Source: an uncultured Campylobacter sp.
GTDB taxonomy: Bacteria > Campylobacterota > Campylobacteria > Campylobacterales > Campylobacteraceae
Length of the DNA stretch: 36,847 nt
Assembly (NCBI RefSeq): GCF_937997535.1
Contig: NZ_CALKTT010000026.1
Span: 1-36,847 of the forward strand
Direction: 5' to 3'
Shown here: in pieces, positions 17,173 through 26,008 of the stretch
How positions within the stretch are numbered: the stretch's first letter is position 1
Layout: every line of letters begins with the position of its first letter
Notes under the pieces: generated by a model
What the model saw: only the letters and a program-made list of their open reading frames with translations
What the model was told of the DNA's origin: nothing
Database searches by the model: none
Position numbers and translations under genes: made by a program

Positions 17173-18032
17173 AAATTTTAATAATCGAGAGCGAAAGCTA
17201 TCTTGCTCAAAGTATCGCAAACAAGCTTGGCGCGCTTGGGCATGAATGCACTAACGCGGCGAGTTTAGCAACCGCGGCGGGCCTTGCGGAGGAGTTTGAG
17301 GCGGTGCTACTCTCTACGAGCTGGAGCGGCGCGAGCTTTTATCCGCTGATCGAGAAATTTAGGCGCTCGATCATAATTTTAATGGTCGCCTACGTCGATA
17401 GCGAAACGGTGCTAAACCCCGTAAAAGCGGGCGCGACGGATTATATCCAAAAGCCTTTTATGATAGAGGAGCTCATAAAAAAGATCGAGCACTACGCGCA
17501 GTTTCGCTCGCTAAAATCACAAAACGAAGCCTACGAAGTGTTGCTTAAAGAGATCTCTCTTTCGTGCGAAATACCGCCCGCGCGTTTAGCGCAGATAAAA
17601 TTTCCGCTTCTTTTGCGCGGCGATGCGGCAGTGCGAGCTGCGGCGGTATTTAAGATCGCACTCGCGTTAAAATCGCGCCTTAAAATTCTATCCGCGCAAA
17701 GCCCTGAGCTGCTAGAACGCGGCGCGGAGATTTTTTACGCACCAGATTTTGATAGCCTAAGCGGCGCACAGAAGGAAAAATTTCTAAGCAAAACCAAATC
17801 CATGCGTATAATCGCCGGATCCATCGGCGCGCAAAAGGGCTTTAACGACGAAATTACGCTTGGCAGCAGCAAAGAACGCAGTGAAATTTTAAGCATCGAA
17901 GAATACGTAAAGCTCACGATCGTAGCGCACCAAGACGAGTATTTCGACTCCGATCTGGCGGCGGCACTTGGGATTTCGCGAAAATCGCTTTGGGAGAAAA
18001 GGAAAAAATATGGCATCGCAAGAAAAAAATAG
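17169..18032 (+). CDS. Atypical orphan response regulator, HP1021/Cj1608-like
   Basis: It has 287 residues. The N-terminal receiver fold ends in the KPF motif (IQKPF near residue 105). The phospho-accepting Asp is replaced: the strand AVLLSTSW has Ser49 where Asp is expected, so it probably does not work by phosphorylation. The C-terminus has a Fis-like helix-turn-helix (DSDLAAALGISRKSLWEKRK). In H. pylori and C. jejuni the relatives HP1021 and Cj1608 are orphan regulators linked to control of replication initiation and redox response. Gene order next to ispDF is conserved with C. jejuni. It overlaps ispDF by four bases and the next gene by 23. Confidence 0.88.
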   Translation: MKILIIESESYLAQSIANKLGALGHECTNAASLATAAGLAEEFEAVLLSTSWSGASFYPLIEKFRRSIIILMVAYVDSETVLNPVKAGATDYIQKPFMIEELIKKIEHYAQFRSLKSQNEAYEVLLKEISLSCEIPPARLAQIKFPLLLRGDAAVRAAAVFKIALALKSRLKILSAQSPELLERGAEIFYAPDFDSLSGAQKEKFLSKTKSMRIIAGSIGAQKGFNDEITLGSSKERSEILSIEEYVKLTIVAHQDEYFDSDLAAALGISRKSLWEKRKKYGIARKK

Positions 18033-19899
18033 CCGCGCGCGCTCGGTACGGATCGCAGGCGAGATAGAAATTTCGCGTGATACCGGCAATTTGCACGAAA
18101 TAAAACCGCTTGAAAGCGAAGGAATTTCAAGTAGCACAAAAATTCTAAACGCCGCAAGAGCTTCGAGCGATGCGGCGCTAAATTTAAAGGCGAAGCAAAA
18201 TTTAAAAGCAAAGCGCAATTTAAAAACGATGCGAAATTTAAAAGCGTCAAGGGCTGGCGATGCTAGAAAAGAGAAGGCACAAACTAAGGGCTCGGCATGG
18301 AATTTAAAAGGAAAGCAAGCCGGAAGCGAGAGCAAAGGCGCAAATAATAGCGCAATGCAAATCCGCAAGATAGTGATCTCGCGCTCCGACCTAAACGTCT
18401 TGAGCCTGCTCGCAAACGGCGCTTTCGGCAAGAGCTGCGAGCTACTGCGCCCAAGCAAGCTAAGCGTATGCGGCATAAATTTCGTTTTTTCCTGCGCGGA
18501 CGCAAAAAAAGGCGATATTTTGGAGCTTTACCTCCGCAAGGACGGCATAGCTGAACGCACCGAAAATTTGCTTAGCGGCGAAAGTGGTGCGTATTTGCTA
18601 GCTAAAGAATCACGCAACTTGCAGGATGGAGTTTCTGCCGCGGCGCAAAACGAGCAGAATTTTGTGAAAAGCGGCGCAGGTTTCGCGCGCACTGCAAGTG
18701 CGCAAAGCGCTATAAACGCCACAAGCGAAGGCTTAGACCATATAGAAAGCCTTACTGCGAGCTATGATCAAACTTTTACTAGCAGCACAGATGTAAAATC
18801 TGCAAACAACGCCGCTTTGGATTTGGCGAAAAGCTCCAGTGAAAATTCTGCGGTAAATTCCGCGCAGAGCTTTGCCGAAAATTCTGCGATAAATCGCGTT
18901 TGTAGCGCAGATGCAAAATCCGTAGCAAATTCGGCGGGAAATTTTATCTCAAATTCCACCGAAAATTTCATCAAAAATTCCGCTGCAAATCCCGCCTATT
19001 GTGAGCTTGTCGCGCGCATAGACGTTAGCGACGTTTATGCCCCAAGCGCAAGCGAGGTCGCAGACTCGGTGTTTCAAAACGTATACGCAGAGCAAACTGC
19101 GGTGCAGGGGCGCATCACGCTGCTAAAAAATGGTCTTGCAGAGCAAATCGCGCGCATAAAAAAAGTCGCAAGCTCGCTTGCCGCGCCTAAAATTTCAGCG
19201 TTTTTTACCTGCGCCGATCCGATCCACCGCGTGCATGAGCGGCTGATTAGGCATATGATCGACAAAGCGGATTTCGTGGTGATTTTTTTGACCGGCACGA
19301 GCAGCGCGGATGCCCTGCCCTACGAGCTACGCAAAAAAACACTAAGCTATTTACTGCAAAATTTTTTGGTCGCGCAACGCGCTATGATGATCGATCTGGG
19401 CTCGCTTGCGATTTTTGACGACAAGCCCGCCCTGCAATGCGCGATCGCAAAAAATTTAGGTATAAACAAAATAATTTTTGGGCAAAATCACGCAAATATG
19501 GAGCTATTTTTCGAAGGTGGCGGCGTGCATTCGGTGCTGGACGAGTATCAAAAGCGCGGCGAAATCGAGATTTTGCTTATGCCAGAATACGTCTATTGCG
19601 AGAAGTGCAAGGTGCTCGTAAGCACGAAAAACTGCCCTCACGGCGCTCATCATCACGTGCATTACCGCACTCAAAATCTCAAAGCTCTGCTGCGCTCGGG
19701 GATCTTGCCGCCCGCGATTTTTATGCGTAAAGAGATCTCGGCGATGATTTTAAGCGAGCTTTTTCCCGCGCGATTTTCGGATCTGCAAAAGCTCTACGAC
19801 GAACTTTTTCCAAACAGCGGGATCTTGCAGAGCCACGGTGAAAGCGAGTTTTACGAGCAGCTTATGCAGCTGTACCAAACCAGTGCGCTAAAGACATAG
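18010..19899 (+). CDS. Sulfate adenylyltransferase-like protein with low-complexity insertions
   Basis: The C-terminal part is an ATP-sulfurylase fold; C. jejuni has a gene so annotated (Cj1609) in this place. With the ATG at 18010 (AAAAGGA seven bases upstream) it has 629 residues. A low-complexity, lysine-rich stretch (NLKAK repeats) covers about 55-105. A PUA-like domain starts near 118, is broken by about 145 residues of Ser/Ala/Asn-rich sequence (183-330), and resumes with ARIDVSDVY. The catalytic domain begins near 395. HRVH (406-409) is kept, but the usual QxRN is FTCA, the GRDHAG motif is GQNHAN, and a CEKC pair with HHHVH follows. Sulfurylase activity is therefore doubtful. The ATG at 17968 is an alternative start. 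Confidence 0.8.
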   Translation: MASQEKNSRARSVRIAGEIEISRDTGNLHEIKPLESEGISSSTKILNAARASSDAALNLKAKQNLKAKRNLKTMRNLKASRAGDARKEKAQTKGSAWNLKGKQAGSESKGANNSAMQIRKIVISRSDLNVLSLLANGAFGKSCELLRPSKLSVCGINFVFSCADAKKGDILELYLRKDGIAERTENLLSGESGAYLLAKESRNLQDGVSAAAQNEQNFVKSGAGFARTASAQSAINATSEGLDHIESLTASYDQTFTSSTDVKSANNAALDLAKSSSENSAVNSAQSFAENSAINRVCSADAKSVANSAGNFISNSTENFIKNSAANPAYCELVARIDVSDVYAPSASEVADSVFQNVYAEQTAVQGRITLLKNGLAEQIARIKKVASSLAAPKISAFFTCADPIHRVHERLIRHMIDKADFVVIFLTGTSSADALPYELRKKTLSYLLQNFLVAQRAMMIDLGSLAIFDDKPALQCAIAKNLGINKIIFGQNHANMELFFEGGGVHSVLDEYQKRGEIEILLMPEYVYCEKCKVLVSTKNCPHGAHHHVHYRTQNLKALLRSGILPPAIFMRKEISAMILSELFPARFSDLQKLYDELFPNSGILQSHGESEFYEQLMQLYQTSALKT

Positions 19900-20611
19900 C
19901 TCTCGAGGGCGCAACGCAAAAATGATGTGGAATTTGCGGAAGCTAGGCAGAGGGTAAAATTTCGCGGCGTTAGAATTTACGGCGGCTAGACGTAAAGTAA
20001 AATTTCATAGTGCGGAAAGAAAGGACTGCACGGAATTTTGTAGAATAAAGAGCGGCGGACGCAGATTTGGCGTAAAATTTTGCGGTACAACGAAGCTAAA
20101 TTTTTAGAGCATTAGCAGCGGTACGATAAAACGAGCTTTAAATTTTAAAGTCTTGGCTTCGTAGCAAATTTATAACGGCGCAGTAAATTTTGCGGCGAAG
20201 CGAATTTAAAATTTTAAGGCGCGATGTATATGTAAGGCAGCACGGCAAATCTAAATTTTAAGCTTTCGGCAAGCGAGTTTAAATTTAGCCAGATGCTCGC
20301 AGTAAGTCGCAGTGCATAAATTTGGGCGAGGCACAACGACTGCCACTCGCGCAAAATGCCGTGCGTTTGCGGACGGGTTTGAAAACTCCGCGCAGGCGAG
20401 CAAAATTTTAAAATTTTTACGCAAATGAGTAGAATTTTAAAATTCCTACGTTAGTGAGCAAAATTCGTGGCGAGCGAGTAGAACTGATTTCGTGTAGGCG
20501 GGCAAATTAATTCTACATGCACGAACGAAATTTAAAATTTTCGCACGCGAGCAGATGCTCTAATTAAAATAAGCGGTAAAATTTTAAAAAGCAAAATTTA
20601 AAAGGACAATT
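19900..20611. repeat. RAATTY-rich gene-free stretch before pgpA
   Basis: No gene is seen in 712 bases. By hand count there are 24 RAATTY hexamers, against about four AATT tetramers in other contexts. Spacing is less regular than in the 12361-13175 array, and several sites are paired as AAATTTTAAAATTT. The pgpA promoter should lie near its right end. Confidence 0.75.
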
Positions 20612-21148
20612 ATGGATAAAATTTTCGTTACATTTTTCGGCGCGGGGCTACTAAAACCCGCGCCCGGCACTTGGGGCAGCATCGCAGGCTGGATAGCGGG
20701 GCTTGCGATCTTGATGCTCGCGGGCGAGGTGACGCTGTTTTTGTGCGCCGGCCTCGTTTTTTTCGTCTCGCTTAAGATCGTAAGCGATTACGAAAGGCGG
20801 GTAGGCGCGCACGATAACAGCGAGATCGTAATCGACGAGGTCGTGGGGGTGTGGATCGCAATGTGCGTCGCTGCGCCCGTGGGCGAGATCTTTTCACTGC
20901 CGCTGCCGGAGCTGATCGCGGGCTTTGAGAGCAGCAGGATATCGATCGTCGCGATGATTTTGGCGCTGCTGTTTTTCAGGGCGTTTGACATCCGCAAGCC
21001 CTCGATCATCGGGCGCGTGGATCGCGACGTACCAGGCGGGCTCGGCGTGATGCTGGATGACGTGCTGGCGGGCTTTTTCGCAGGACTTGGGGTTTTGATA
21101 GTTATCTCTTTAGGGCTCAAGCTCGGCGCCGCAGGATTGATTTTTTAA
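20612..21148 (+). CDS. pgpA: Phosphatidylglycerophosphatase A
   Basis: This inner-membrane phosphatase removes phosphate from phosphatidylglycerol phosphate to make phosphatidylglycerol. It has 178 residues with about four hydrophobic segments. The family signatures are KPAPGTWGS near the N-terminus, EIVIDEVVGVW (residues about 70-80), FRAFDIRKPS and DDVLAGFFAG near the C-terminus. An AAAAGGA RBS lies six bases from the ATG. In C. jejuni pgpA (Cj1610) directly follows the sulfurylase-like gene. Here the order is kept, but a 712-base repeat stretch has come between them. Confidence 0.93.
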   Translation: MDKIFVTFFGAGLLKPAPGTWGSIAGWIAGLAILMLAGEVTLFLCAGLVFFVSLKIVSDYERRVGAHDNSEIVIDEVVGVWIAMCVAAPVGEIFSLPLPELIAGFESSRISIVAMILALLFFRAFDIRKPSIIGRVDRDVPGGLGVMLDDVLAGFFAGLGVLIVISLGLKLGAAGLIF

Positions 21149-21690
21149 ACTTTTTGGATGTGTTCATGGCAAACACAGCGCGATTGCGGGCGCTATCAAG
21201 CACCGAAATTTTAAAAACCGTATCTTGAGCGGGGCTTATGAATTAGCGCAAATTTAACTTCTGAGGCGCGAGCCCGCTAGGAATCTGAAATTTAAGCGGT
21301 ATTTATCCGCGCAGCCTGCAAATAAAGCAAACGTAAAATTTTAAAATTTTGCACGAGTCGCGATAAAATTTGCGTGGTCTTAAATTTTAAATTTCGCAGC
21401 TGCAGAATTCTACGGCGTAAAAATTTTAAGACACAAATTTCAGGGCACGCGCAGTTGCGATATAAAATTTCGTAGCAAGAATTTTTGCAGTCTGACGGCG
21501 CAAAATTTCTACGATATAGAATTTTAAAACAAAGCGGCAGGCGCAGCTCGCGCGTAAAATTTTAAAATTTATCGCTAATCGCAGGTAGTCTAGCAGGGCG
21601 TGCTATTAAATTCCAGCAATATTTATGGTTTTGCTTGTAACATTGCCGCAAAATGCGGGTATCGACGCAAAAAATTTAAAGGAACGAAAA
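21149..21690. repeat. RAATTY-rich gene-free stretch after pgpA
   Basis: No gene is seen in 542 bases. By hand count there are about 19 RAATTY sites, with a dense cluster near 21340-21560. The right end carries the RBS of the next gene (AAAGGA at 21678-21683). Confidence 0.7.
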
Positions 21691-22398
21691 ATGCAAAAGA
21701 GCGCGATTGAGACACGCGGCATTCCCGCCGCCGTTTGGGGGAGCCGCTCGAAAAAGGTTTATATCTACGCTCACGGGCAAGGCGGAAGCAAAGATGATGC
21801 GGAACTTTTAGCTTCCGTCGTTTGCGAGCAAGGCTGGCAGGTAATTAGCTTTGATCTGTCCGAGCACGGACAGAGACGGCACGAGCCCGCTTCTTGCGAT
21901 CCGCGGCGCGCTATTATGGAATTTCGCGAAATTTTATCGTATGCGAAGAAGCGTTGGGAAGAAATCGCGCTGTTTGCCGTTAGTATAGGGGCCTGGTTCA
22001 GCCTGCAAAGCTTCCGCGACGAAAAGCTTAGCGACTGCCTCTTCGTCTCGCCGATACTTGATATGAAATACGTTATTTCAAATATTATGCGTAGGGCTGG
22101 CGTTAGCGAGGAGCGATTGAAGCAAGAGCGGATGATTTTGACCCCTGTCTGGCAACCGCTTTTTTGGGAATATTGGAGTTTTGTTTTGAATAATCCGATC
22201 ACTAAGTGGGAAACGCCCAGCAGAATTCTATATGCAGAAAACGACGATATGACGCCTCTTTGTATCGTTAGAAATTTCGCGCAGAAGTTCGACTGCGACT
22301 TAAGCGTTATGAAAAACGGCGAGCATTGGTTCCATACACCGCAGCAGCTAGATTATTTGCGTAGTTGGATCAAATCGGCGGTTGAGAATCGGCGATAA
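21691..22398 (+). CDS. Alpha/beta hydrolase
   Basis: It has 235 residues from the ATG at 21691, chosen because AAAGGAACGAAAA precedes it; the longer ORF from 21625 adds a non-conserved stretch. The fold shows an oxyanion loop YAHGQGGS (27-33), a nucleophile elbow AVSIGAW (S98; first Gly replaced by Ala), an acid in YAENDDMTP (D185 or D186) and a His in NGEHWFH (H212 or H215). It looks cytosolic, as no signal peptide is seen. The substrate cannot be read from sequence. It stands alone between two gene-free stretches. Confidence 0.83.
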   Translation: MQKSAIETRGIPAAVWGSRSKKVYIYAHGQGGSKDDAELLASVVCEQGWQVISFDLSEHGQRRHEPASCDPRRAIMEFREILSYAKKRWEEIALFAVSIGAWFSLQSFRDEKLSDCLFVSPILDMKYVISNIMRRAGVSEERLKQERMILTPVWQPLFWEYWSFVLNNPITKWETPSRILYAENDDMTPLCIVRNFAQKFDCDLSVMKNGEHWFHTPQQLDYLRSWIKSAVENRR

Positions 22399-22870
22399 AA
22401 TTCTATGAGAGATTTTAAAACTCACGCCCAAGCCCGTGCTGATAAAATTCCGCGCGTCTTCGGGGTGCAAATTTCATAAATTTAAGATGATCTTGATATT
22501 TTGCTTTAATACGCTTGTTTTATGAGGCGCTTTTCGTAAATCTCAGCTCGCATCGCGTCACGCGAGGGGCATAGCTTCAAAGCACCCATTTCATAAATTT
22601 AACCGCAATAGCATAAATCATGACCGATATGAATTACAAACTAAAATATGATTAAAATTTAGCCGATAAGCTGTCAATATAAATGTAAAAATGCCAATTT
22701 TAAAGCTAAATTTTAAAAAATGTCTATAAAGATGAATTCTTGAAATCTTAGCATGTTTTTGGCACGAGGTGCGAGCCGACGCACGGCTACGCACTTCACT
22801 AGCACTATCGCGCTCATGCTGCACGGATGCTTTACGAATCCATAGTAGTCGCGCGATTAAATTTTAAAAA
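22399..22870. other. Gene-free stretch, nothing recognised
   Basis: This 472-base stretch is AT-rich and lies between two convergent units. It holds several RAATTY sites but no array-like density. The only ORF of note, on the minus strand at 22618-22824, has no RBS and no protein-like composition. No tRNA or strong terminator is seen. Confidence 0.5.
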
Positions 22871-23338
22871 TTATTTGCCTATTCTAAAGCCATTTAACTT
22901 CATATAAGTCGTATCTTTATGAAATGCTTCGCATCGCTCCCTGTTGCGATTGATATTCGAGGTCTCGAAAAAATATCCATCACTATCTTGACGCAAGGTG
23001 ATCGTCGCGCAAAAGATCATATCGTTTTTGAGTTTCGGTCCTACTCCGTAATCAAAGGATTGATTTAAAGTGACGGTTTTTTCTAGATCGCTATCACTAA
23101 ACTGCCTGGAGCCCGTCATACTTTTAAGCATTCTAAATCCACCTTGATTGAGGTAATCTCTTTGTATATCCTTAAATACACCTTCAAGCTCGACTGCATA
23201 CGCCTTAACCAAAACCTCATCCTTAGCACCGCTTAATTTAGGATATATTATTTTTACTATCACGAAAATTATGATCGCTAAAAATATTATTCCGCTAACG
23301 CCGCCGCCTACTGCCGCACCTTTTCTCATTTTCATCAT
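22871..23338 (-). CDS. Single-pass membrane-anchored protein, unknown function
   Basis: It has 155 residues. A basic start (MMKMRKG) and a Gly-rich stretch lead into one hydrophobic segment (about residues 14-33, SGIIFLAIIIFVIVKIIY), followed by a soluble domain with VELEGVFKDIQRDYL helices and two Cys (FCATI, RCEAF). The plan resembles an envelope or pilin-like anchored protein, but no prepilin cleavage motif is seen. It is third in a three-gene unit and overlaps the previous gene by ATGA. Confidence 0.7.
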   Translation of the reverse strand: MMKMRKGAAVGGGVSGIIFLAIIIFVIVKIIYPKLSGAKDEVLVKAYAVELEGVFKDIQRDYLNQGGFRMLKSMTGSRQFSDSDLEKTVTLNQSFDYGVGPKLKNDMIFCATITLRQDSDGYFFETSNINRNRERCEAFHKDTTYMKLNGFRIGK

Positions 23339-23571
23339 TTTACTCCTTCGTCGATGTCCTTTACCAAGGCATCTATTTTTTTATTAAGCATGAAATTTTC
23401 ATAGCTTTTTTGGATATAGGCTTCAAGCAGTTCGCCCGCATCCAAATGATCGCTGCCGCGAGTTAAAATCCGCCAGTCCCTACCGAAGACCTTCGCAAAG
23501 TCATCATCCAGGCTTATCGCGTATTTTTTCGTCAAAGACTTACTCGTCAGCTGAACTGAAATTTCTTTCAT
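23335..23571 (-). CDS. Small protein of unknown function
   Basis: It has 78 residues and no signal peptide or membrane segment. It is acidic near the C-terminus and likely helical there (LLEAYIQKSYENFMLNKKID). The four-base overlaps with both neighbours indicate coupled translation, so it is likely real and works with them. No family is recognised. Confidence 0.68.
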   Translation of the reverse strand: MKEISVQLTSKSLTKKYAISLDDDFAKVFGRDWRILTRGSDHLDAGELLEAYIQKSYENFMLNKKIDALVKDIDEGVK

Positions 23572-23828
23572 TTATCGCCTAAATTGTCGCCCGCCAAAAT
23601 ATCGTCGATCTGCTTGCTTAGATCCTCATCGCTCATCTTGCGATATGCCAGATCGTTTTCAAGCGTGCCAAGCTGCATCCCCAAGGCCTCGTTTTGCGCC
23701 TTGACCGTCGCTAGCTCGGTGCGTAGCTTTTCGTTTTCGTCCCTAGCCTCGGTGTATCGTCTAATCAGCTCAGCTACTTTATTGCTTAAGCCCTCGACCT
23801 TTTTCTCTTCGTCAAAGATTGATTCCAT
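23568..23828 (-). CDS. Small coiled-coil protein
   Basis: It has 86 residues, almost entirely a coiled coil: heptad-like leucines through VEGLSNKVAELIRR and ENEKLRTELATVKAQNEALG to LGTLENDLAY. Size and shape resemble cell-division coiled-coil proteins such as ZapB, but I cannot claim orthology. It is first in a three-gene leftward unit, divergent from uvrB. AAAAGGCG precedes the ATG. Confidence 0.7.
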   Translation of the reverse strand: MESIFDEEKKVEGLSNKVAELIRRYTEARDENEKLRTELATVKAQNEALGMQLGTLENDLAYRKMSDEDLSKQIDDILAGDNLGDK

Positions 23829-23845
23829 TATTTCGCCTTTTCTGA

Positions 23846-23851
23846 TATAAT
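23846..23851 (+). promoter_or_regulatory. Putative -10 box for uvrB
   Basis: A perfect TATAAT, 47 bases before the TTG start of uvrB, in a short AT-rich divergent region shared with the coiled-coil gene unit. Confidence 0.5.
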
Positions 23852-23897
23852 TTAAATAAAAATATTACCCAAATTTGGCTTTAAAAAAGGAAAAATT

Positions 23898-25874
23898 TTG
23901 CAAAATTTTAAAATCGAGAGCAAATTCTCCCCAAGCGAGGATCAAGAAAAAGCGATCGAAGGCATCGTCGCGGGCTTTCAAAGCGGCAACAAATACCAAA
24001 CCCTTCTCGGCGTTACCGGCTCGGGTAAAACTTTTACCATGGCAAATATCATCAAGCGCCTCGGAATTCCCGCGCTCGTAATGACGCATAATAAATCTCT
24101 CGCGGCGCAGCTTTATAGCGAGTTCAAGGGCTTTTTCCCGCAAAATCACGTCGAGTACTTCATCAGCTACTACGATTACTATCAGCCCGAGGCCTACATC
24201 CCCAGGCAGGATCTTTTCATCGAAAAGGACAGCGACGTAAACCAAGAGCTAGAGCGCTTGCGACTAAGCGCCACGGCGAGCTTGCTAAGCTTCGACGATG
24301 TCATCACCGTGGCGTCGGTTTCGGCAAACTACGGCCTGGGCGATCCCGCCGAATACAAAGGCATGGTGCTGTTTTTTGAGATCGGATCAAAATTTAGCAC
24401 TAAATTTTTGCTTCGCAAGCTCGTCGATATGGGCTACAAACGCAACGACGATTTTTTTGATCGCGGGAATTTCCGCGTAAACGGCGACGTGATCGACATC
24501 TACCCCGCGTATTTTAACGACGAGGCGTTTAGGATCGAGTTTTTCGGCGACGAGATAGAGGCGATGTATCATCTGGACGTGCTCGAAAACAAAAAGACGC
24601 AAAGCGTCAAAAAATTTATTCTCTACCCGACGAGCCAGTTCATCGTGGGCGAACAGCGCCTAAAATCGACGATCAAAGGGATCGAGGAGGAGCTTGAGCA
24701 GAGGCTGAAATTTTTCGAGGACGCGGGCAAGCTCGTAGAGGCGCAGCGACTGAAAGGGCGAGTGGAATTTGACCTTGAGATGCTGGGCGCTACGGGAATG
24801 TGCAAGGGGATCGAAAACTACGCGCGCTATCTGACCGGTCAAAAGTCGGGCGAGACACCCTATTCGCTCTTTGATTACTACGAGAGCAAGGGCAAGGACT
24901 ATCTCGTCATCGTCGATGAAAGCCACGTGAGCCTGCCACAGTTTCGCGGGATGTTCGCAGGAGATCGCAGCCGCAAAGAAACGCTCGTGCAGTACGGCTT
25001 CCGCTTGCCTAGCGCGCTTGATAACCGCCCGCTGATGTTTGATGAGTTTATCAATAAAAAAGCTAAATTTCTATTCGTCTCCGCAACGCCCAATGATTAC
25101 GAGCTGGATCTTAGCCGCGGAGCCGTATATGAGCAGATACTGCGCCCGACGGGACTACTCGATCCGCAGATTATCTTAAAAGACAGCGACAACCAGGTCG
25201 AAATTTTACACGATATGGCAAAGGAGGTCATCGCGCGCGGCGAGCGGATCTTAGTAACCGTGCTAACCAAAAAGATGGCGGAGGAGCTGAGCAAATACTA
25301 TCTGGAGCTTGGGCTTAAGGTCAAATATATGCACTCGGACATCGACGCAATCGAGCGCAACGAGCTCATCCGCGGCCTACGTAGCGGCGAATACGACATG
25401 CTCATCGGTATAAATTTGCTCCGCGAGGGGCTCGATCTGCCCGAAGTAAGCCTTATCGCGATCATGGATGCCGATAAGGAGGGCTTTTTGCGCTCGCGCA
25501 CGAGCCTTATTCAGACGATGGGGCGAGCCGCGCGAAACGTGAACGGACAGGTCGTGATGTTTTGCAAAAAGATCACCGCTTCGATGCAAGAGGCGATCGA
25601 CATCACCCAAAAACGCCGTAAATTTCAAGATGAATACAACCGCGCTCACGGCATAACGCCGCATTCTGCTAGCCGCAATATCGAAGAGAGCCTAAAGATC
25701 GAGGACGGCACCGAAATTTTAAGAAAGGGTGCCAATTTAGAGAAGATGCCCGCCGCCGAGCGCGCCAAGATCGTAAAGGAGCTTCGCAAGCAGATGCTCG
25801 ATGCCGCGGCCGCGCTGGAGTTTGAAAAGGCCGCTGCGCTGCGCGATGAGATCGCGAAGCTTAGGAAGCTGTAA
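23898..25874 (+). CDS. uvrB: Excinuclease ABC subunit B
   Basis: This is the damage-verifying helicase-like subunit of nucleotide excision repair; it takes DNA from UvrA and recruits UvrC. It has 658 residues, the normal length. Walker A is GVTGSGKT near 38-45. The beta-hairpin region includes YYDYYQPEAY, and DESH and SATP helicase motifs follow. The helicase C-terminal part shows GINLLREGLDLPEVS and QTMGRAARN, and a UVR motif closes the protein (about residues 627-658) for contact with UvrC. The start is TTG with AAAAAGGA upstream; no in-frame ATG fits the conserved N-terminus. Confidence 0.96.
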   Translation: MQNFKIESKFSPSEDQEKAIEGIVAGFQSGNKYQTLLGVTGSGKTFTMANIIKRLGIPALVMTHNKSLAAQLYSEFKGFFPQNHVEYFISYYDYYQPEAYIPRQDLFIEKDSDVNQELERLRLSATASLLSFDDVITVASVSANYGLGDPAEYKGMVLFFEIGSKFSTKFLLRKLVDMGYKRNDDFFDRGNFRVNGDVIDIYPAYFNDEAFRIEFFGDEIEAMYHLDVLENKKTQSVKKFILYPTSQFIVGEQRLKSTIKGIEEELEQRLKFFEDAGKLVEAQRLKGRVEFDLEMLGATGMCKGIENYARYLTGQKSGETPYSLFDYYESKGKDYLVIVDESHVSLPQFRGMFAGDRSRKETLVQYGFRLPSALDNRPLMFDEFINKKAKFLFVSATPNDYELDLSRGAVYEQILRPTGLLDPQIILKDSDNQVEILHDMAKEVIARGERILVTVLTKKMAEELSKYYLELGLKVKYMHSDIDAIERNELIRGLRSGEYDMLIGINLLREGLDLPEVSLIAIMDADKEGFLRSRTSLIQTMGRAARNVNGQVVMFCKKITASMQEAIDITQKRRKFQDEYNRAHGITPHSASRNIEESLKIEDGTEILRKGANLEKMPAAERAKIVKELRKQMLDAAAALEFEKAAALRDEIAKLRKL

Positions 25875-26008
25875 GCTGCAAAGCCCGAAATGTCGTGAAA
25901 TTTGCGCGTGAAATTCCGTCGAACAGAGCGTGAAATTTACACGATTTAAGGGCGAAATTTATGCGCTAGATTTGCGCGAGCCCTTACCGTACCTAATCCG
26001 TCAATGAA

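Noticed and set aside
22618..22824. Minus-strand ORF of 68 codons in a gene-free stretch
   Set aside because: No RBS, mixed composition with no recognisable fold, and no overlap or coupling with neighbours.
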